A stretch of 36,244 nucleotides of DNA from Phycisphaerales bacterium UBA2421 (GTDB lineage: Bacteria > Planctomycetota > Phycisphaerae > Tepidisphaerales > Tepidisphaeraceae), in assembly GCA_002343075.1 (NCBI GenBank), contig DDRH01000067.1, forward strand, positions 125,117 through 161,360. Direction: 5' to 3'. Under the pieces are notes generated by a model. That model worked only from the letters and a program-made list of their open reading frames with translations, had not been told where the DNA came from and searched no databases. Positions 8,548 through 17,444 of the stretch are shown piece by piece. The position numbers were made by a program, and so were the translations under genes. Position 1 is the stretch's first letter, and each line of letters opens with the position of its first letter.

Positions 8548-9420
8548 TTAGAACAGGTTCGCCGCGGTTTCGAGCCACGCATCGATGTTGTTTCGGGTTG
8601 CTTCCAGTGATGCCGGGGTGAGGTTCAGCTCATTCATCACCTTCGGGTCGATGCTGGAAGACATGGCCGTCAGGTTGAACCCCTTGCCCGCCTGACAACA
8701 CAGGATGTCGGCGACATGCACGATCATTACAATCGTCCGATGGCTGTCGGCCAGCGCCGAGGGGTTGTGGTGATGCCCCGCCACCAACTGACACGACCGA
8801 GGGAATTTCCACAACTCGGCCAGACCCATGCCAAGCATCTGATGATCGACCCCTGTCATCTCTCGCTCGATGTCGCAGAAGCTAACGTTGGTCGAACGCG
8901 CCTTCTCGCAGACCGCCTTCAGTTGCTCCGGCTGGGTCTGCAGAGCGACGAGTATGCCGATATCGTGAATCAAGCCTGCCAGAAACGCCTCATCGGCGAT
9001 CGGCAGCTTTCCCTGCCGGGCGATTTCGCGCGCCGTCACGCCGACGGCGATGCAGTGCGTCCAGAGATCTTTCGCGCTAAACCCTTCGCAGAGCTTCACC
9101 CCGCGAAATAGCTGTCCCAAGCTCGCCGCAACCGCGATATTCTTCACCGCGTTCAGCCCGAGCAGGACGATTGCGCGTTCGATCGAGGCAATTTGACCCG
9201 GCAAGCCATAAAAGGCGCTGTTCACTACCTTTAGAATTCGGGTTGCCAGAGCCGGATCGTGTGAAACAATCTGATGCAGCTGCACCGCGGAGCTTTTGGG
9301 GTCTTCGACCGTCTTGATAATCTTGACGGTAATCTCGGGAAGCGTGGCGATGGTAGATACCTTCTTGATCGCCTGTTGCACAAGCGCTTTAGAATCGACA
9401 ACTGCTGCGGGGGTGGACAT
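8548..9420 (-). CDS. HDOD domain protein
   Basis: 290 aa. HDOD domains are HD-like domains lacking most catalytic metal residues and act as output or scaffold modules in signalling, motility and cell-cycle control. Seen here: IATLPEITVKIIKTVEDP, QIVSHDPALATRILKVVNSA, FYGLPGQIASIERAIVLLG, and later FLAGLIHDIGILVALQ with GVDHQMLGMGLAELWKFP, the usual HDOD blocks, filling nearly the whole protein. There is no extra receiver or GGDEF part. Start ATG 9420 has GGAG about nine bases upstream. It follows neuC by 53 bp on the same strand and may be co-transcribed, but function need not be shared; the Maf gene in the operon makes a motility link plausible. Confidence 0.88.
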   Translation of the reverse strand: MSTPAAVVDSKALVQQAIKKVSTIATLPEITVKIIKTVEDPKSSAVQLHQIVSHDPALATRILKVVNSAFYGLPGQIASIERAIVLLGLNAVKNIAVAASLGQLFRGVKLCEGFSAKDLWTHCIAVGVTAREIARQGKLPIADEAFLAGLIHDIGILVALQTQPEQLKAVCEKARSTNVSFCDIEREMTGVDHQMLGMGLAELWKFPRSCQLVAGHHHNPSALADSHRTIVMIVHVADILCCQAGKGFNLTAMSSSIDPKVMNELNLTPASLEATRNNIDAWLETAANLF

Positions 9421-9473
9421 ACGTGCTTACTCCGTGAACGACTCATGTTTTATCGAGCCGTTGCGAAGCACAC

Positions 9474-10634
9474 TTAATAGTGAATCAGCTTGCGGAGCAG
9501 GCGCAGATCGATGGATTGTGTCGCCAGAACCCGCACAACACGGGCCGCTGTAGATTCTCCTCTGATGCCGTAAATGTTTTCGGACCTAAACCGCCGCGGC
9601 TGGCCATCGCTCCACACACTGGCGATCGCGCGCTCGACATCCTTTGCGATAAACGGCACATCCGTCACATTCTTCCCCCGCTCGCGCCCCGCCTGCCTTG
9701 GCCCAATGTTGATGACCGGCGTGCCGAACGAGCCGGCTTCGATGATCCCGCTCGATGAATTGCCAACCAGCACCGCCGCATCGCGGAGCAGCCCAAGGAA
9801 ATGCTCGCGCGGTAGATTGTCCAGCAGGGTAACCCGCCGGCTGTCCGTTTCTCGCAGCACGCGGGCAATTCCTGATGAACCGGGATCATTGTTCGGCAGG
9901 AGCGCCAGCACATGACTCACGCCGGAACCGAGCGTCGCTCGAACCGCCACCGATGTTCGATGCGCCTCTGCCTCAGCATTCGCCTCGGTTGGGTGGAGGC
10001 AGAACAGCGCAAATCGATGCCTCTTCAACTGCGGAAATCGCTCCGCGATCGTGTACACACCGGCGGCGGCGGATTGGATGCCGTCGATTCCCGGACTGCC
10101 CACCCGGTGAATGCGCCACGCGTCTTCGCCCAGCTTTGCGATTCGCGCCGCACTGGCGCGCGTTGCCGGAAAGTGGAGGTGCGACAGCTTGGTGATGGCA
10201 TGGCGCATCGAATCGTCGGCCTGGCCCAACGCCCGGTCGCCGCCGTGGACGTGTGCGACGACCCGGTCGCAGAGGTGCCCCGCCGTCGCCGCAGCGAGGG
10301 CTTCGACGCGATCGCCGGTCACCAGCACAATATCACTCGCCAGCCGCTCGAACACGCGCGCGAGCTTCGCCGTAGCCAGCCCGGTCGCCTCGGCACGGTC
10401 CACCGCCGATTCCCCCCTCCGCCACGGCACAACCGCATGGGGCTTCCAGCCGCTTTGTAGAACCTGTTTCGCGGAGTATCCGCGCCCGCGGTCCAGATGC
10501 ATGCCTGTCACGACGATCTGCAATTGCAACCGTCGATCGTCAGCGACCGCGCGCAACACCGGCTGCATCAGCCCAAACTCGGCCCGGGTGCCGGTGACGA
10601 AGCAGACTCGCCTGCGTCGCAGCTTGCTCTTCAT
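9474..10634 (-). CDS. neuC: UDP-N-acetylglucosamine 2-epimerase, hydrolysing (NeuC/LegG-like)
   Basis: 386 aa. Hydrolysing 2-epimerases of the NeuC/LegG type turn UDP-GlcNAc (or UDP-diacetylbacillosamine) into the free ManNAc-type sugar, the first step to a nonulosonic acid. Motifs: VCFVTGTRAEFGLMQPVL at the N-terminus, TGMHLDRGRGYS, VLVTGDRVEALAAATAGHLC, AHVHGGDRALGQADDSMRHA followed by ITKLSHLHFPAT, and LVGNSSSGIIEAGSFGTPVI with NIGPRQAGRERGKNV. All are standard for the family, and length is usual. Its ATG overlaps the neuB stop by 4 bp, so it is translationally coupled. Whether the substrate is GlcNAc or bacillosamine cannot be settled here; the genes that make diacetylbacillosamine are not in the window. 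Confidence 0.9.
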   Translation of the reverse strand: MKSKLRRRRVCFVTGTRAEFGLMQPVLRAVADDRRLQLQIVVTGMHLDRGRGYSAKQVLQSGWKPHAVVPWRRGESAVDRAEATGLATAKLARVFERLASDIVLVTGDRVEALAAATAGHLCDRVVAHVHGGDRALGQADDSMRHAITKLSHLHFPATRASAARIAKLGEDAWRIHRVGSPGIDGIQSAAAGVYTIAERFPQLKRHRFALFCLHPTEANAEAEAHRTSVAVRATLGSGVSHVLALLPNNDPGSSGIARVLRETDSRRVTLLDNLPREHFLGLLRDAAVLVGNSSSGIIEAGSFGTPVINIGPRQAGRERGKNVTDVPFIAKDVERAIASVWSDGQPRRFRSENIYGIRGESTAARVVRVLATQSIDLRLLRKLIHY

Positions 10635-11683
10635 GCCACATCAGCCAACATGTCCCACTGAAGGAGCGTGCCCGCACGAATCGCCCGGCTCACTCGCTTG
10701 CCCACCAATCGCCCAAGCGCCGCAGCCGGAATTCCCGTGCCCGGCCGCTGAAGAACCAGATCGGCAGCACCAATTGCCTCGCCCGTGGAAACGTCCCGCG
10801 TGAGCACCACGCTTTGGCGACTCACCGTGCGCACATCGCGCTCGATCGCCAGCACCCGCTTGCCCCGGTTACCGCAAAGCCGCTCGGCCTCCCGAATCGA
10901 GCGAACATAGGCCGCAAACTGCTCTCCGTCGGCGCTCGTTGCATGATCTGGCCCGGCGGCGGTGCGGTTGTATGTCAGGTGCTTTTCAATCACTGTCGCC
11001 CCACATGCCACCGCCAGCGCACCGGCCATCGGGTTGACCGTATGATCGCTGTATCCCACCGGCACGACAAACTGCTCGGAAAGCTCGGTAATCCACCGCA
11101 GATGCGCATGTTCATCCGGCGTTGGATAGCTGCTTACACAATGCAGAAAACAAAACGGCGTGTTCCACTCGCGCAGCCACGCGGCGCACTGGCCGGCTTC
11201 GTCGATGGTCGCCGCGCCAACCGAAATCAGCATCGGTACGCCAACCTGCGACGCGCGTTCCAGCAGGGGCCGATTCACCACATCCGGCGACGCAATCTTA
11301 ACCGCCGGCAGGCAAAGCGATTCCACCATCTCCACATCGGCCGCGCTGAAAGGCGTGGCGAGCGGAATCATCCCCGCGGCCCGCACTTCCTCCACCACGG
11401 CGGCTAGTTCGAGCGGCTGCAGTTCAAACCCCCGCAGCATCTCAGCTGGCGACGCGGCGTCAACCCGACTTTCCTGATACCCCGCAAACTTTGATTGCGC
11501 GCTCATCAATCGATCGGCCTTAAACAACTGCAGCTTCACTGCATCGGCACCGGCATCCCGCGCGACATGAACCAGTTCCAGCGCACGCGAAAGCTGGCCG
11601 TCATGGTTGACGCCAATCTCGGCAATGATCATCACGCCGGTTTGTCGGTCTATTCGCCGGCCATCAATCTCAAATGTCGTCAT
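10631..11683 (-). CDS. neuB: N-acetylneuraminate (nonulosonic acid) synthase
   Basis: 350 aa. Condenses a ManNAc-type six-carbon sugar with phosphoenolpyruvate to give the nine-carbon acid. TIM-barrel motifs: MIIAEIGVNHDGQLSRALEL, AGADAVKLQLFKADRLMS, VGYSDHTVNPMAGALAVACG, VIEKHLTYNRTAAGPDHATS. The C-terminus (from about residue 285) is a SAF/antifreeze-like domain (SRQSVVLTRDVSTGEAIG, ending RAGTLLQWDML) that closes the active site in NeuB. It overlaps neuA upstream and neuC downstream by 4 bp each, so the three are coupled. Related LegI and PseI synthases use other sugars and share these motifs, so the exact product acid is open. Confidence 0.93.
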   Translation of the reverse strand: MTTFEIDGRRIDRQTGVMIIAEIGVNHDGQLSRALELVHVARDAGADAVKLQLFKADRLMSAQSKFAGYQESRVDAASPAEMLRGFELQPLELAAVVEEVRAAGMIPLATPFSAADVEMVESLCLPAVKIASPDVVNRPLLERASQVGVPMLISVGAATIDEAGQCAAWLREWNTPFCFLHCVSSYPTPDEHAHLRWITELSEQFVVPVGYSDHTVNPMAGALAVACGATVIEKHLTYNRTAAGPDHATSADGEQFAAYVRSIREAERLCGNRGKRVLAIERDVRTVSRQSVVLTRDVSTGEAIGAADLVLQRPGTGIPAAALGRLVGKRVSRAIRAGTLLQWDMLADVA

Positions 11684-12426
11684 GCTGATTTCCTCTGCCG
11701 TCGCTCCGCCGGCTGTTCGACTACGCCTCGTTCACGCAGCACCGCCTCGGCCCAGTACATGTCACGCTGATGATCAATCTCCACGGTCTGATCCATCTCG
11801 CTGACCACCCCCCGACGATCACCTCCAAAGAACGCGTGCGGGTTGTCAGGGTGCAACCCGGCAAGCATCATGCTCCTGCGGGCCACCGCAACAACTGCGC
11901 CATCATGAAGATACGTCGGCACCAAATCCTGCCGCCGATGAATATTGTTCTCGTGAAGTGGCTTCATTACATCGCCATCCAAGTGGTGCATCCACGACGG
12001 GTGCCACTTGCCCACCGGCGTGAGACTGCGCACGCTGTCGCAGTCGGATAACGCCAGCAGCTCGATCGCGCGATCGATCACTGTCGGATCGCGCACCGCG
12101 ACGTTTCCGTAAAGCACCACAATGCCGTCCACCGTTGTCTGGCAAGCCGCTTCAAACCACTGCATCGCGTGCAGACAGGTCGCCTGAACCGACGCCTCCG
12201 AGGTCGCAAGTTCTTCCGGCCGGGCAATTGCATGAAATCCTTCCCGGCGGGCGAGATTCAGGATCGCTGGCGAGTCGCTCGTCACCACCGTCTGCGTGAT
12301 TCGACTCGCCTGCCGCGCGTAGTCGAATGTGTATTCAATCACCGGCCTGCCCAGCAGCGGCAGCAGGTGCTTGTTTGCCAGGCCCATGCTCCCGGCCCGG
12401 GCCAGTATGACTCCCAGAATGTTCAT
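11680..12426 (-). CDS. neuA: CMP-nonulosonic acid synthetase (acylneuraminate cytidylyltransferase)
   Basis: 248 aa. Activates the nonulosonic acid with CTP to give the CMP-sugar used by transferases. The start at ATG 12426 is chosen because AAGGAG lies six bases upstream; an ATG five codons earlier would place that ribosome site inside the gene. The nucleotide loop reads NILGVILARAGSMGLANKHL, a mild variant of the usual ARGGSKG..gKN, followed by GRPVIEYTFDYA, VVTSDS, RPEELATSEASVQATCLHAM, YLHDGAVVAVARRS and a closing VSEMDQTVEIDHQRDMYWAE that matches the family's DID..eDl block. It follows the radical-SAM-like gene by 28 bp and overlaps neuB by 4 bp. Confidence 0.87.
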   Translation of the reverse strand: MNILGVILARAGSMGLANKHLLPLLGRPVIEYTFDYARQASRITQTVVTSDSPAILNLARREGFHAIARPEELATSEASVQATCLHAMQWFEAACQTTVDGIVVLYGNVAVRDPTVIDRAIELLALSDCDSVRSLTPVGKWHPSWMHHLDGDVMKPLHENNIHRRQDLVPTYLHDGAVVAVARRSMMLAGLHPDNPHAFFGGDRRGVVSEMDQTVEIDHQRDMYWAEAVLRERGVVEQPAERRQRKSA

Positions 12427-12454
12427 GACTCGCTCCTTCATTGCAGCTCACCTG

Positions 12455-14065
12455 CTACGGTCGGTGCCACTCCCGACAGCGGGCGCAGTCGCCACACGTT
12501 TGCCATTGATTGCTCGCGTGCAACACGCGCAGCCGTTGAAACGCGCCCTGCCAGATCTCTTCGATCGTCTGCTCACCAATTCTGCCCATGCTCGAAGTGC
12601 CCGCGGCATCTTCCTCGCAGCGAACCACCCGGCCATCGCTCAGAATCGTCATGCGACTGCCCAACCGCCTGCACGGCACCCGCGCCGGCGGCGACATATC
12701 GCCGACCGACACATCGGCAATCAACCCACCAAACGTAGTCGGGGCAACAATCACCGCAGTGCCGACAGCACGCAGCCATTGGTCGTACCACCCCTCCAAC
12801 TCGGCGAGATTCAACGTCGATTTCACAAACGTCGGCGCGATGATTGGCACACTTCGCCCCGCCGTCGCCCGTGCGCTCGCCAGACGCTGGATGTTGGCGA
12901 TCACCTGCGTCATCGCATCAGCGCCCATCAGGCGGGCATAAGTAGCTGGCAGCGCGGCCGGAAGGTGCACGCTCACAACTTCAATTCCGGCTTCAATGAT
13001 TCGCTCAATCGCCCCAGGATCGTCCGGCAACAAATCGGTCTCGACCCCGACCGAGCAGACTCCCGCCTCACGAGCCGCTGCGATGATCTCGCTGCATTGA
13101 TCGTGGAGAAGAGGATCGCCGACACCTGCAAGCGTGATTCGCACATCGTCACGTATCGCGGCTTGCTCGAAGATCGTGCGCGCCACCGCGAGCGTCATGT
13201 CGCTGCGCACCACTTCACTACGGCCTGCGGCAGAGAAGACAGGGCTTGTCGCGCGACGGGTGGTCAGTTCGAGCACGATCTCGCGCGGAAGCGGCTCAGC
13301 CCCCAACTGCCCCCCCGACGCAATCACGCGCTCGGCTGACGATGACATCAACTCGCCGTTGAGACTCATCAAGCTTCCACCAAGCCGGGCAATCTGCGAT
13401 TGTGAATCAAGCTTAAAACTCCGCGCACTCCGCGCGACTGCAAGCGGGACGGCGACGCAGCTCGGCGAGGCAAGCGGGTCGCGCATCGGAGCATCGGGCT
13501 GATAACTCAGAAGCCGACCGGGGGTCAGATTGGCACCGGCGAGTCGCGCCAGAAGGGGCCGCCGCAAAAGCATCGCGCCAAGTCCCGGCGCCGCGGGAAG
13601 AAAGGTCATCTCGAGATCGGCATTGTCTTCAAGCTGCGTGATGAGCCGGTCAATCAAGACCGGATCAATCAGTCCGGACGAGGCGTTGATGGAAAGCACT
13701 GCATCGGCGTCGAGCGACGTAGTCAGCCGGAGCAATGTCGGCGTGTCGCAGCCGAGGTCATACTCCGAGCTGTTCAGCAGCCCGCCGCGCCAACCATCCG
13801 ACCAGCGACGCGCCACTGCCATCGCCTCGATCGCGGGCAGCCAACTGCGCGGCCCGGCACTGAATATCGCCGCCGGATCGTCCACTGCATCGTGAACCGA
13901 TTCAAGTTGGTCATCGAAGCAGACGATGCGCGTCGCGGTTATGCCCCCGGCCGATGACAATCGCGCGCGAGTCCAGTCGAGCACCGGTCGATCGCGGAAC
14001 CGCCGGGTGGCACTGTTGTCGCGCCCGGCTTCGTGAAGCATGACGATGGCCGCACAGACTTTCAT
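12455..14065 (-). CDS. Nucleotidyltransferase-like / radical-SAM-SPASM-like fusion lacking the radical SAM cysteines
   Basis: 536 aa in two parts. Residues 1-250 resemble a degenerate sugar nucleotidyltransferase (KVCAAIVMLHEAGRDN, with DADAVLSINASSGLIDPVLI further on). From about 262 the layout is that of a radical SAM barrel with SPASM tail: the ELT segment at 266, AGVGDPLLHDQCSEIIAAAR (normally GeGEPLlhp), GVETDLLPDD, VVSVHLPAALPATYARLMG, then SPASM cysteines at C465, C483, C524, C527 and C530. Where the SAM cluster motif CxxxCxxC should follow ELT.R, the sequence reads RRATSPVFSAAG with no cysteine, so it probably cannot cleave SAM. It starts 4 bp inside the end of maf and precedes neuA. 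The role in glycan assembly is inferred from position. Confidence 0.72.
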   Translation of the reverse strand: MKVCAAIVMLHEAGRDNSATRRFRDRPVLDWTRARLSSAGGITATRIVCFDDQLESVHDAVDDPAAIFSAGPRSWLPAIEAMAVARRWSDGWRGGLLNSSEYDLGCDTPTLLRLTTSLDADAVLSINASSGLIDPVLIDRLITQLEDNADLEMTFLPAAPGLGAMLLRRPLLARLAGANLTPGRLLSYQPDAPMRDPLASPSCVAVPLAVARSARSFKLDSQSQIARLGGSLMSLNGELMSSSAERVIASGGQLGAEPLPREIVLELTTRRATSPVFSAAGRSEVVRSDMTLAVARTIFEQAAIRDDVRITLAGVGDPLLHDQCSEIIAAAREAGVCSVGVETDLLPDDPGAIERIIEAGIEVVSVHLPAALPATYARLMGADAMTQVIANIQRLASARATAGRSVPIIAPTFVKSTLNLAELEGWYDQWLRAVGTAVIVAPTTFGGLIADVSVGDMSPPARVPCRRLGSRMTILSDGRVVRCEEDAAGTSSMGRIGEQTIEEIWQGAFQRLRVLHASNQWQTCGDCARCREWHRP

Positions 14066-15996
14066 GCGGCCCGCCGGGTTGAAGCTGCGGCGAACTGCCT
14101 GAGGCGCACCAGCGCATCATCAAGCACAAGAAGGAATCCCCCCGCCGCCGATGCGATTGCCGCGACGTTGTCCAGATCGCGCTGCACCTGCCGCCGTTGC
14201 CGCTCAAGTGCAGACAGGTCGGCTGCGGCAAGCTTGCGATCGGCGAGGAAGCGGTTGAGTTCCGACTGTTGGGTAAACTGCGTGACAAGTTGAAACGTCT
14301 GGTCCAACGGCTGCAATTGCACGCGCAGCTGATCGATGCGCGCAATGGCGCGATTGACGCGCGGCTGGTCGTCCAGATGATCGATGATTTCCTTGAGCAA
14401 CATGTTCGTATCGTCGCTGATTGACTGAATCTGCCGCACCTCATCCATGCGATGGCGCAGGCAAGCTTCTGCTTCGGCGAATCGGTCGAGCAACACGCCG
14501 CCGTGTGCTGGGACGTGTGTCTCCAACGCCGCTTGGCAATGGCGCGCGATCGCCTCGGCCAGGGGCATCACTTGCGCGCCGCGCTTGAGCACACCCCCTT
14601 CGGTTGCGTCGATCACAGTCGATTTGCAGCGGGCAAAATCTCGCTCGAAATGCTGCAGATAGGTGAACAGGCGCTCTTCGGTGTAGGTCGGCCGGCCCGC
14701 ATGATCAGGCACCCGGCGGAGGATGGGGCGATCGCGCACAATCTGCTCCCATTGCTTCATCTCAACCGTGCAAAAGCGCCCGAGTTCAGGACGCCAGACG
14801 TCTTCATAGCTGGTGCCGGGCGTGTAGCAAAGCCCGTCGCTGAAGCCGAGATCCTGCCCGACGAAAATGATCGGATCGCACTGCAGAAACTCCGCAGCAT
14901 AGAAGGCAAGATGTGCGACCGTTGCACCAGAAGGTAGCCGGGCCTTGGGCAGGCTCATCTCGCGCAGCAGTGCGTCGGCGAAGTCATTACCGTTGAGCGA
15001 GATCGGCCCGGGCATGAGGTTAAACACTGCGTCGGTGGCCTTTGGTTCGGCGATGAGTTCAGTCCCAATCGTCCGCGGCAACTTCTCGAAGAACCGCGTG
15101 CAGATGTCGTGATAGTCGAGTGAGGTTACGAAGTGTGGTTCGATGCCAAGTTCGAGCAATGGCTGCAGCGTTGTCTGCACGGCAATGATGACAGCTTTCC
15201 CGGCGGCATCCTTCAACAGGTGCTTGTTCTTTCGCAAAGAAGGCCCGGCCGAGACGATGATGGCCGGCTTCCCGGCGAATGCCCCTTCCAGCCGCGCAAG
15301 ACTCGGCGCACCGACATACCAGGGCAGATTGCGCGTCACATTCTCCGCGGTGCGTTTGCCGTTGAGCACAACGGTGTTCACGCACGTTCGTGCGTACGCA
15401 AGAAAGTCGGCGACTGTCTGCTCAAACCCCGCATGCTCTTCCGGCGATAGCTGAACCGACGGCGTGTGCTTGAGCACCACCGCGCCAGGCGTGGTGAGCG
15501 CCACATGCGCCATCAGGCGAGTGAACAGCGAGGCCTTGTCTATATGCGCGATGAGGCGCAGGCGATTGGTCAGAAGAAGCTCGGAAAAGTCGCGCGCCTC
15601 AACCGCAGCACGAAGTAGGTCAAGTCGAGGTTCGAAGACGTATGCAACCGACTCACCCCCGGACCGGCGCAGTAGTTCCTCGACGTGGTAGCCAAGCCCA
15701 AAACCCTGCACGAACAGCAGCAACTTGTCTGTCGTATCAACCGTGTCGATCAGTTGCCGCGCTTCAGCGATCGGATCGTATCGGCTATGAAGTCGAACGA
15801 GCACACCGGCATGGCTTGCATGCATTGTCGGCGGACCGGCTCGAGATGGCTCGACCTGCACGCCAACCGGTTCAATTTTCTCCAGCGCTGTTGCCAAAGC
15901 CGGATCGACCGACCAAAGTGCTGCCAGATTGCGAACCAGTGGCGCGTCGGCACCGAGGACGTAGCGCGTGGATGGATCGGCGGCGGCGGCGAGCAT
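14062..15996 (-). CDS. Maf/DUF115 family protein, probable flagellin nonulosonic acid transferase
   Basis: 644 aa. Maf proteins (motility accessory factors) transfer CMP-activated pseudaminic, legionaminic or sialic acid to Ser/Thr of flagellin in the cytoplasm. Seen here: an N-terminal part with LLFVQGFGLGYHVEELLRRS and SVAYVFEPRLDLLRAAVE; the central DUF115 domain from about 235, with KPAIIVSAGPSLRKNKHLLK, VIIAVQTTLQPLLELGIEPH, FVTSLDYHDICTRFFEKL and CDPIIFVGQDLGFSDGLCYT; then a helical C-terminus (from about 480) with heptad-like Leu/Gln/Arg. This is the first gene of the operon that includes neuA, neuB and neuC, which supply the donor. No flagellin gene is in the window, so the target protein is inferred. 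Confidence 0.82.
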   Translation of the reverse strand: MLAAAADPSTRYVLGADAPLVRNLAALWSVDPALATALEKIEPVGVQVEPSRAGPPTMHASHAGVLVRLHSRYDPIAEARQLIDTVDTTDKLLLFVQGFGLGYHVEELLRRSGGESVAYVFEPRLDLLRAAVEARDFSELLLTNRLRLIAHIDKASLFTRLMAHVALTTPGAVVLKHTPSVQLSPEEHAGFEQTVADFLAYARTCVNTVVLNGKRTAENVTRNLPWYVGAPSLARLEGAFAGKPAIIVSAGPSLRKNKHLLKDAAGKAVIIAVQTTLQPLLELGIEPHFVTSLDYHDICTRFFEKLPRTIGTELIAEPKATDAVFNLMPGPISLNGNDFADALLREMSLPKARLPSGATVAHLAFYAAEFLQCDPIIFVGQDLGFSDGLCYTPGTSYEDVWRPELGRFCTVEMKQWEQIVRDRPILRRVPDHAGRPTYTEERLFTYLQHFERDFARCKSTVIDATEGGVLKRGAQVMPLAEAIARHCQAALETHVPAHGGVLLDRFAEAEACLRHRMDEVRQIQSISDDTNMLLKEIIDHLDDQPRVNRAIARIDQLRVQLQPLDQTFQLVTQFTQQSELNRFLADRKLAAADLSALERQRRQVQRDLDNVAAIASAAGGFLLVLDDALVRLRQFAAASTRRAA

Positions 15997-16040
15997 CGAT
16001 TGTTTGATTTATCGGACTTTGGCAGCTGAAAGGATGAATT

Positions 16041-16628
16041 ATGGATCGATGGCTCTTCGAGACCCCGTGGTGGCTTCTTTCGTTGGTCGCCGTCGCGGCG
16101 GTGGCGCTGCTGGTTTCTGGGAATAGTCGGCAGAATTCCCGCATAAAAGCCGGCGGATTAGGCGTGCTCCTGCTGGCTGCGGCACTTTGGGCCACGAGCT
16201 ATTTCATCGAAACCCCGCGCGAGACCGCTACCCGACAAACCCGCGAGTGGGTCGCCGCAGTGGTCGCAAAAGACTCGTCAACCATCGACCGCTTTCTTCA
16301 CCCCAAGGCAACACTCGAACGGTGGAACCGGCAGGACATCGTGGCCGGCGCGGTCAAGTACGCCGACCAATACGGCCTCGAGAGCGCGACCGTACTGAGC
16401 CTGCAATCGGAACCCAATCCGGTGGAAGTGGAGACGGTGCTTTCGGTGCTGAGTCGTCACGATTCCAAGCGAGCGATCATCAGTACCATCAACAGTTCCT
16501 GGAAGCTGATTTGGGTTCGCACGGGCGACGACAAAGCTTGGGTGATCCAGACAATTGAGCCGCTGAAGATTGGCCAATCGGAACGGGGTCAGTTCCGCGA
16601 CGACCTTTTTGGCCGGTCGCCACGCTGA
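16041..16628 (+). CDS. Hypothetical membrane protein with two N-terminal helices
   Basis: 195 aa. Start ATG 16041 has AAGGA about seven bases upstream. The N-terminus begins MDRWLFETPWWLLSLVAVAA and forms a helix at about 9-27, a second helix (GGLGVLLLAAALWATSYFI) at about 37-56, then a soluble domain of about 135 residues. That domain starts with a helix (ETATRQTREWVAAVVAKDSS) followed by FLHPKATLERW and alternating strands, ending in SWKLIWVRTGDDKAWVIQTI. The shape suggests an NTF2/SnoaL-like fold facing away from the membrane, but I cannot name a family. It diverges from the maf operon and converges on surE. Confidence 0.7.
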   Translation: MDRWLFETPWWLLSLVAVAAVALLVSGNSRQNSRIKAGGLGVLLLAAALWATSYFIETPRETATRQTREWVAAVVAKDSSTIDRFLHPKATLERWNRQDIVAGAVKYADQYGLESATVLSLQSEPNPVEVETVLSVLSRHDSKRAIISTINSSWKLIWVRTGDDKAWVIQTIEPLKIGQSERGQFRDDLFGRSPR

Positions 16629-16658
16629 CCGGCAACGCTCGAGTTACCTCTCATGTGA

Positions 16659-17426
16659 TCACCATTTCGCGCGATCGCTCCACCGCGCGAGGGTGGGCTG
16701 GTCGGTCAGATCAAATTGAAGCGGCGTGATGGTCACATACCCGTCGCGAAGATAGGCGACGTCTGTCTCCTGGTCGGAAGCGCCGAGGGTAAACACGCTG
16801 CTGTTCCAGAAATACTTCTGCCCGCGCGGACTCACGCGCTCTTCGTATGCATCGACGTACGGCCGCGTGCATTGCCGGCAGAGCTTCATCCCCGCCGGAG
16901 GCTGATCGGAACGCAGCGCGGGCACATTGACACTGGCAACATGCCCCGGTCCAAGGCCCTGTTCGAGAATCGTCTCAATCGCTTCGCGCGCGAGCATCGC
17001 GCCGCGATTGAAGTCGGTCGGAACGTCTCTCTGCATCAGCAATGATGTGGCAACGCTCGGCAGGCCGAGAAAGGCCGCCTCAATGGCAGCGGCCACGGTG
17101 CCCGAATAGATGACATTAATGCCGACATTGGCCCCGGCATTCAGCCCGCTCACCACCAGATCGGGTGGCCGAGGCATGAGCTTGGAGACCGCGAGCTTCA
17201 CACAATCGGCTGGTCGACCGTCTACAGCAATGCCAGTGAACGCACCATCTTGAACCGTCACACGATTTGTCAGCATCGGCGTGGCGATGGTAATCCCGTG
17301 GCCGGTTGCGCTTTGAACTGTTTCCGGCGCGATCACATGCACGTCGCCAAGGCGGGTGAGTTCACGATACATCGCGACAATCCCGGGCGCATGAATGCCG
17401 TCGTCGTTGGTCAGCAGAATCAACAT
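16659..17426 (-). CDS. surE: 5'/3'-nucleotidase SurE
   Basis: 255 aa. SurE is a metal-dependent nucleoside monophosphate phosphatase. The start MLILLTNDDGIHAPGIVAMY at 17426 is the canonical family N-terminus (metal-binding DD pair); longer in-frame starts to 17507 would add residues not seen in the family and cross the divergent promoter. Further motifs: TPMLTNRVTVQ, VDGRPADCVKLAVSKLM, VVSGLNAGANVGINVIYSGT and AAAIEAAFLGLPSVATS. No Shine-Dalgarno is visible; a -10-like TATACT lies close upstream, so the mRNA may be leaderless. Shares its promoter region with nnrE on the other strand. Confidence 0.93.
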   Translation of the reverse strand: MLILLTNDDGIHAPGIVAMYRELTRLGDVHVIAPETVQSATGHGITIATPMLTNRVTVQDGAFTGIAVDGRPADCVKLAVSKLMPRPPDLVVSGLNAGANVGINVIYSGTVAAAIEAAFLGLPSVATSLLMQRDVPTDFNRGAMLAREAIETILEQGLGPGHVASVNVPALRSDQPPAGMKLCRQCTRPYVDAYEERVSPRGQKYFWNSSVFTLGASDQETDVAYLRDGYVTITPLQFDLTDQPTLARWSDRAKW

Positions 17427-17434
17427 GATTTGCC

Positions 17435-17444
17435 GAGTATACTC
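17435..17444. promoter_or_regulatory. Palindromic -10 element shared by divergent surE and nnrE
   Basis: GAGTATACTC is a 10-bp perfect palindrome in the 28-bp gap between the two start codons, so TATACT reads on both strands. It ends 9 nt before the surE ATG and 11 nt before the nnrE ATG. I see no good -35 on either side. Such spacing leaves almost no 5' leader for either transcript. Inferred from sequence. Confidence 0.45.

Noticed and set aside
12329..13339. Plus-strand open frame of 336 codons opposite the radical-SAM-like gene
   Set aside because: Arg/His-rich composition and no domain; the minus-strand gene explains the region.
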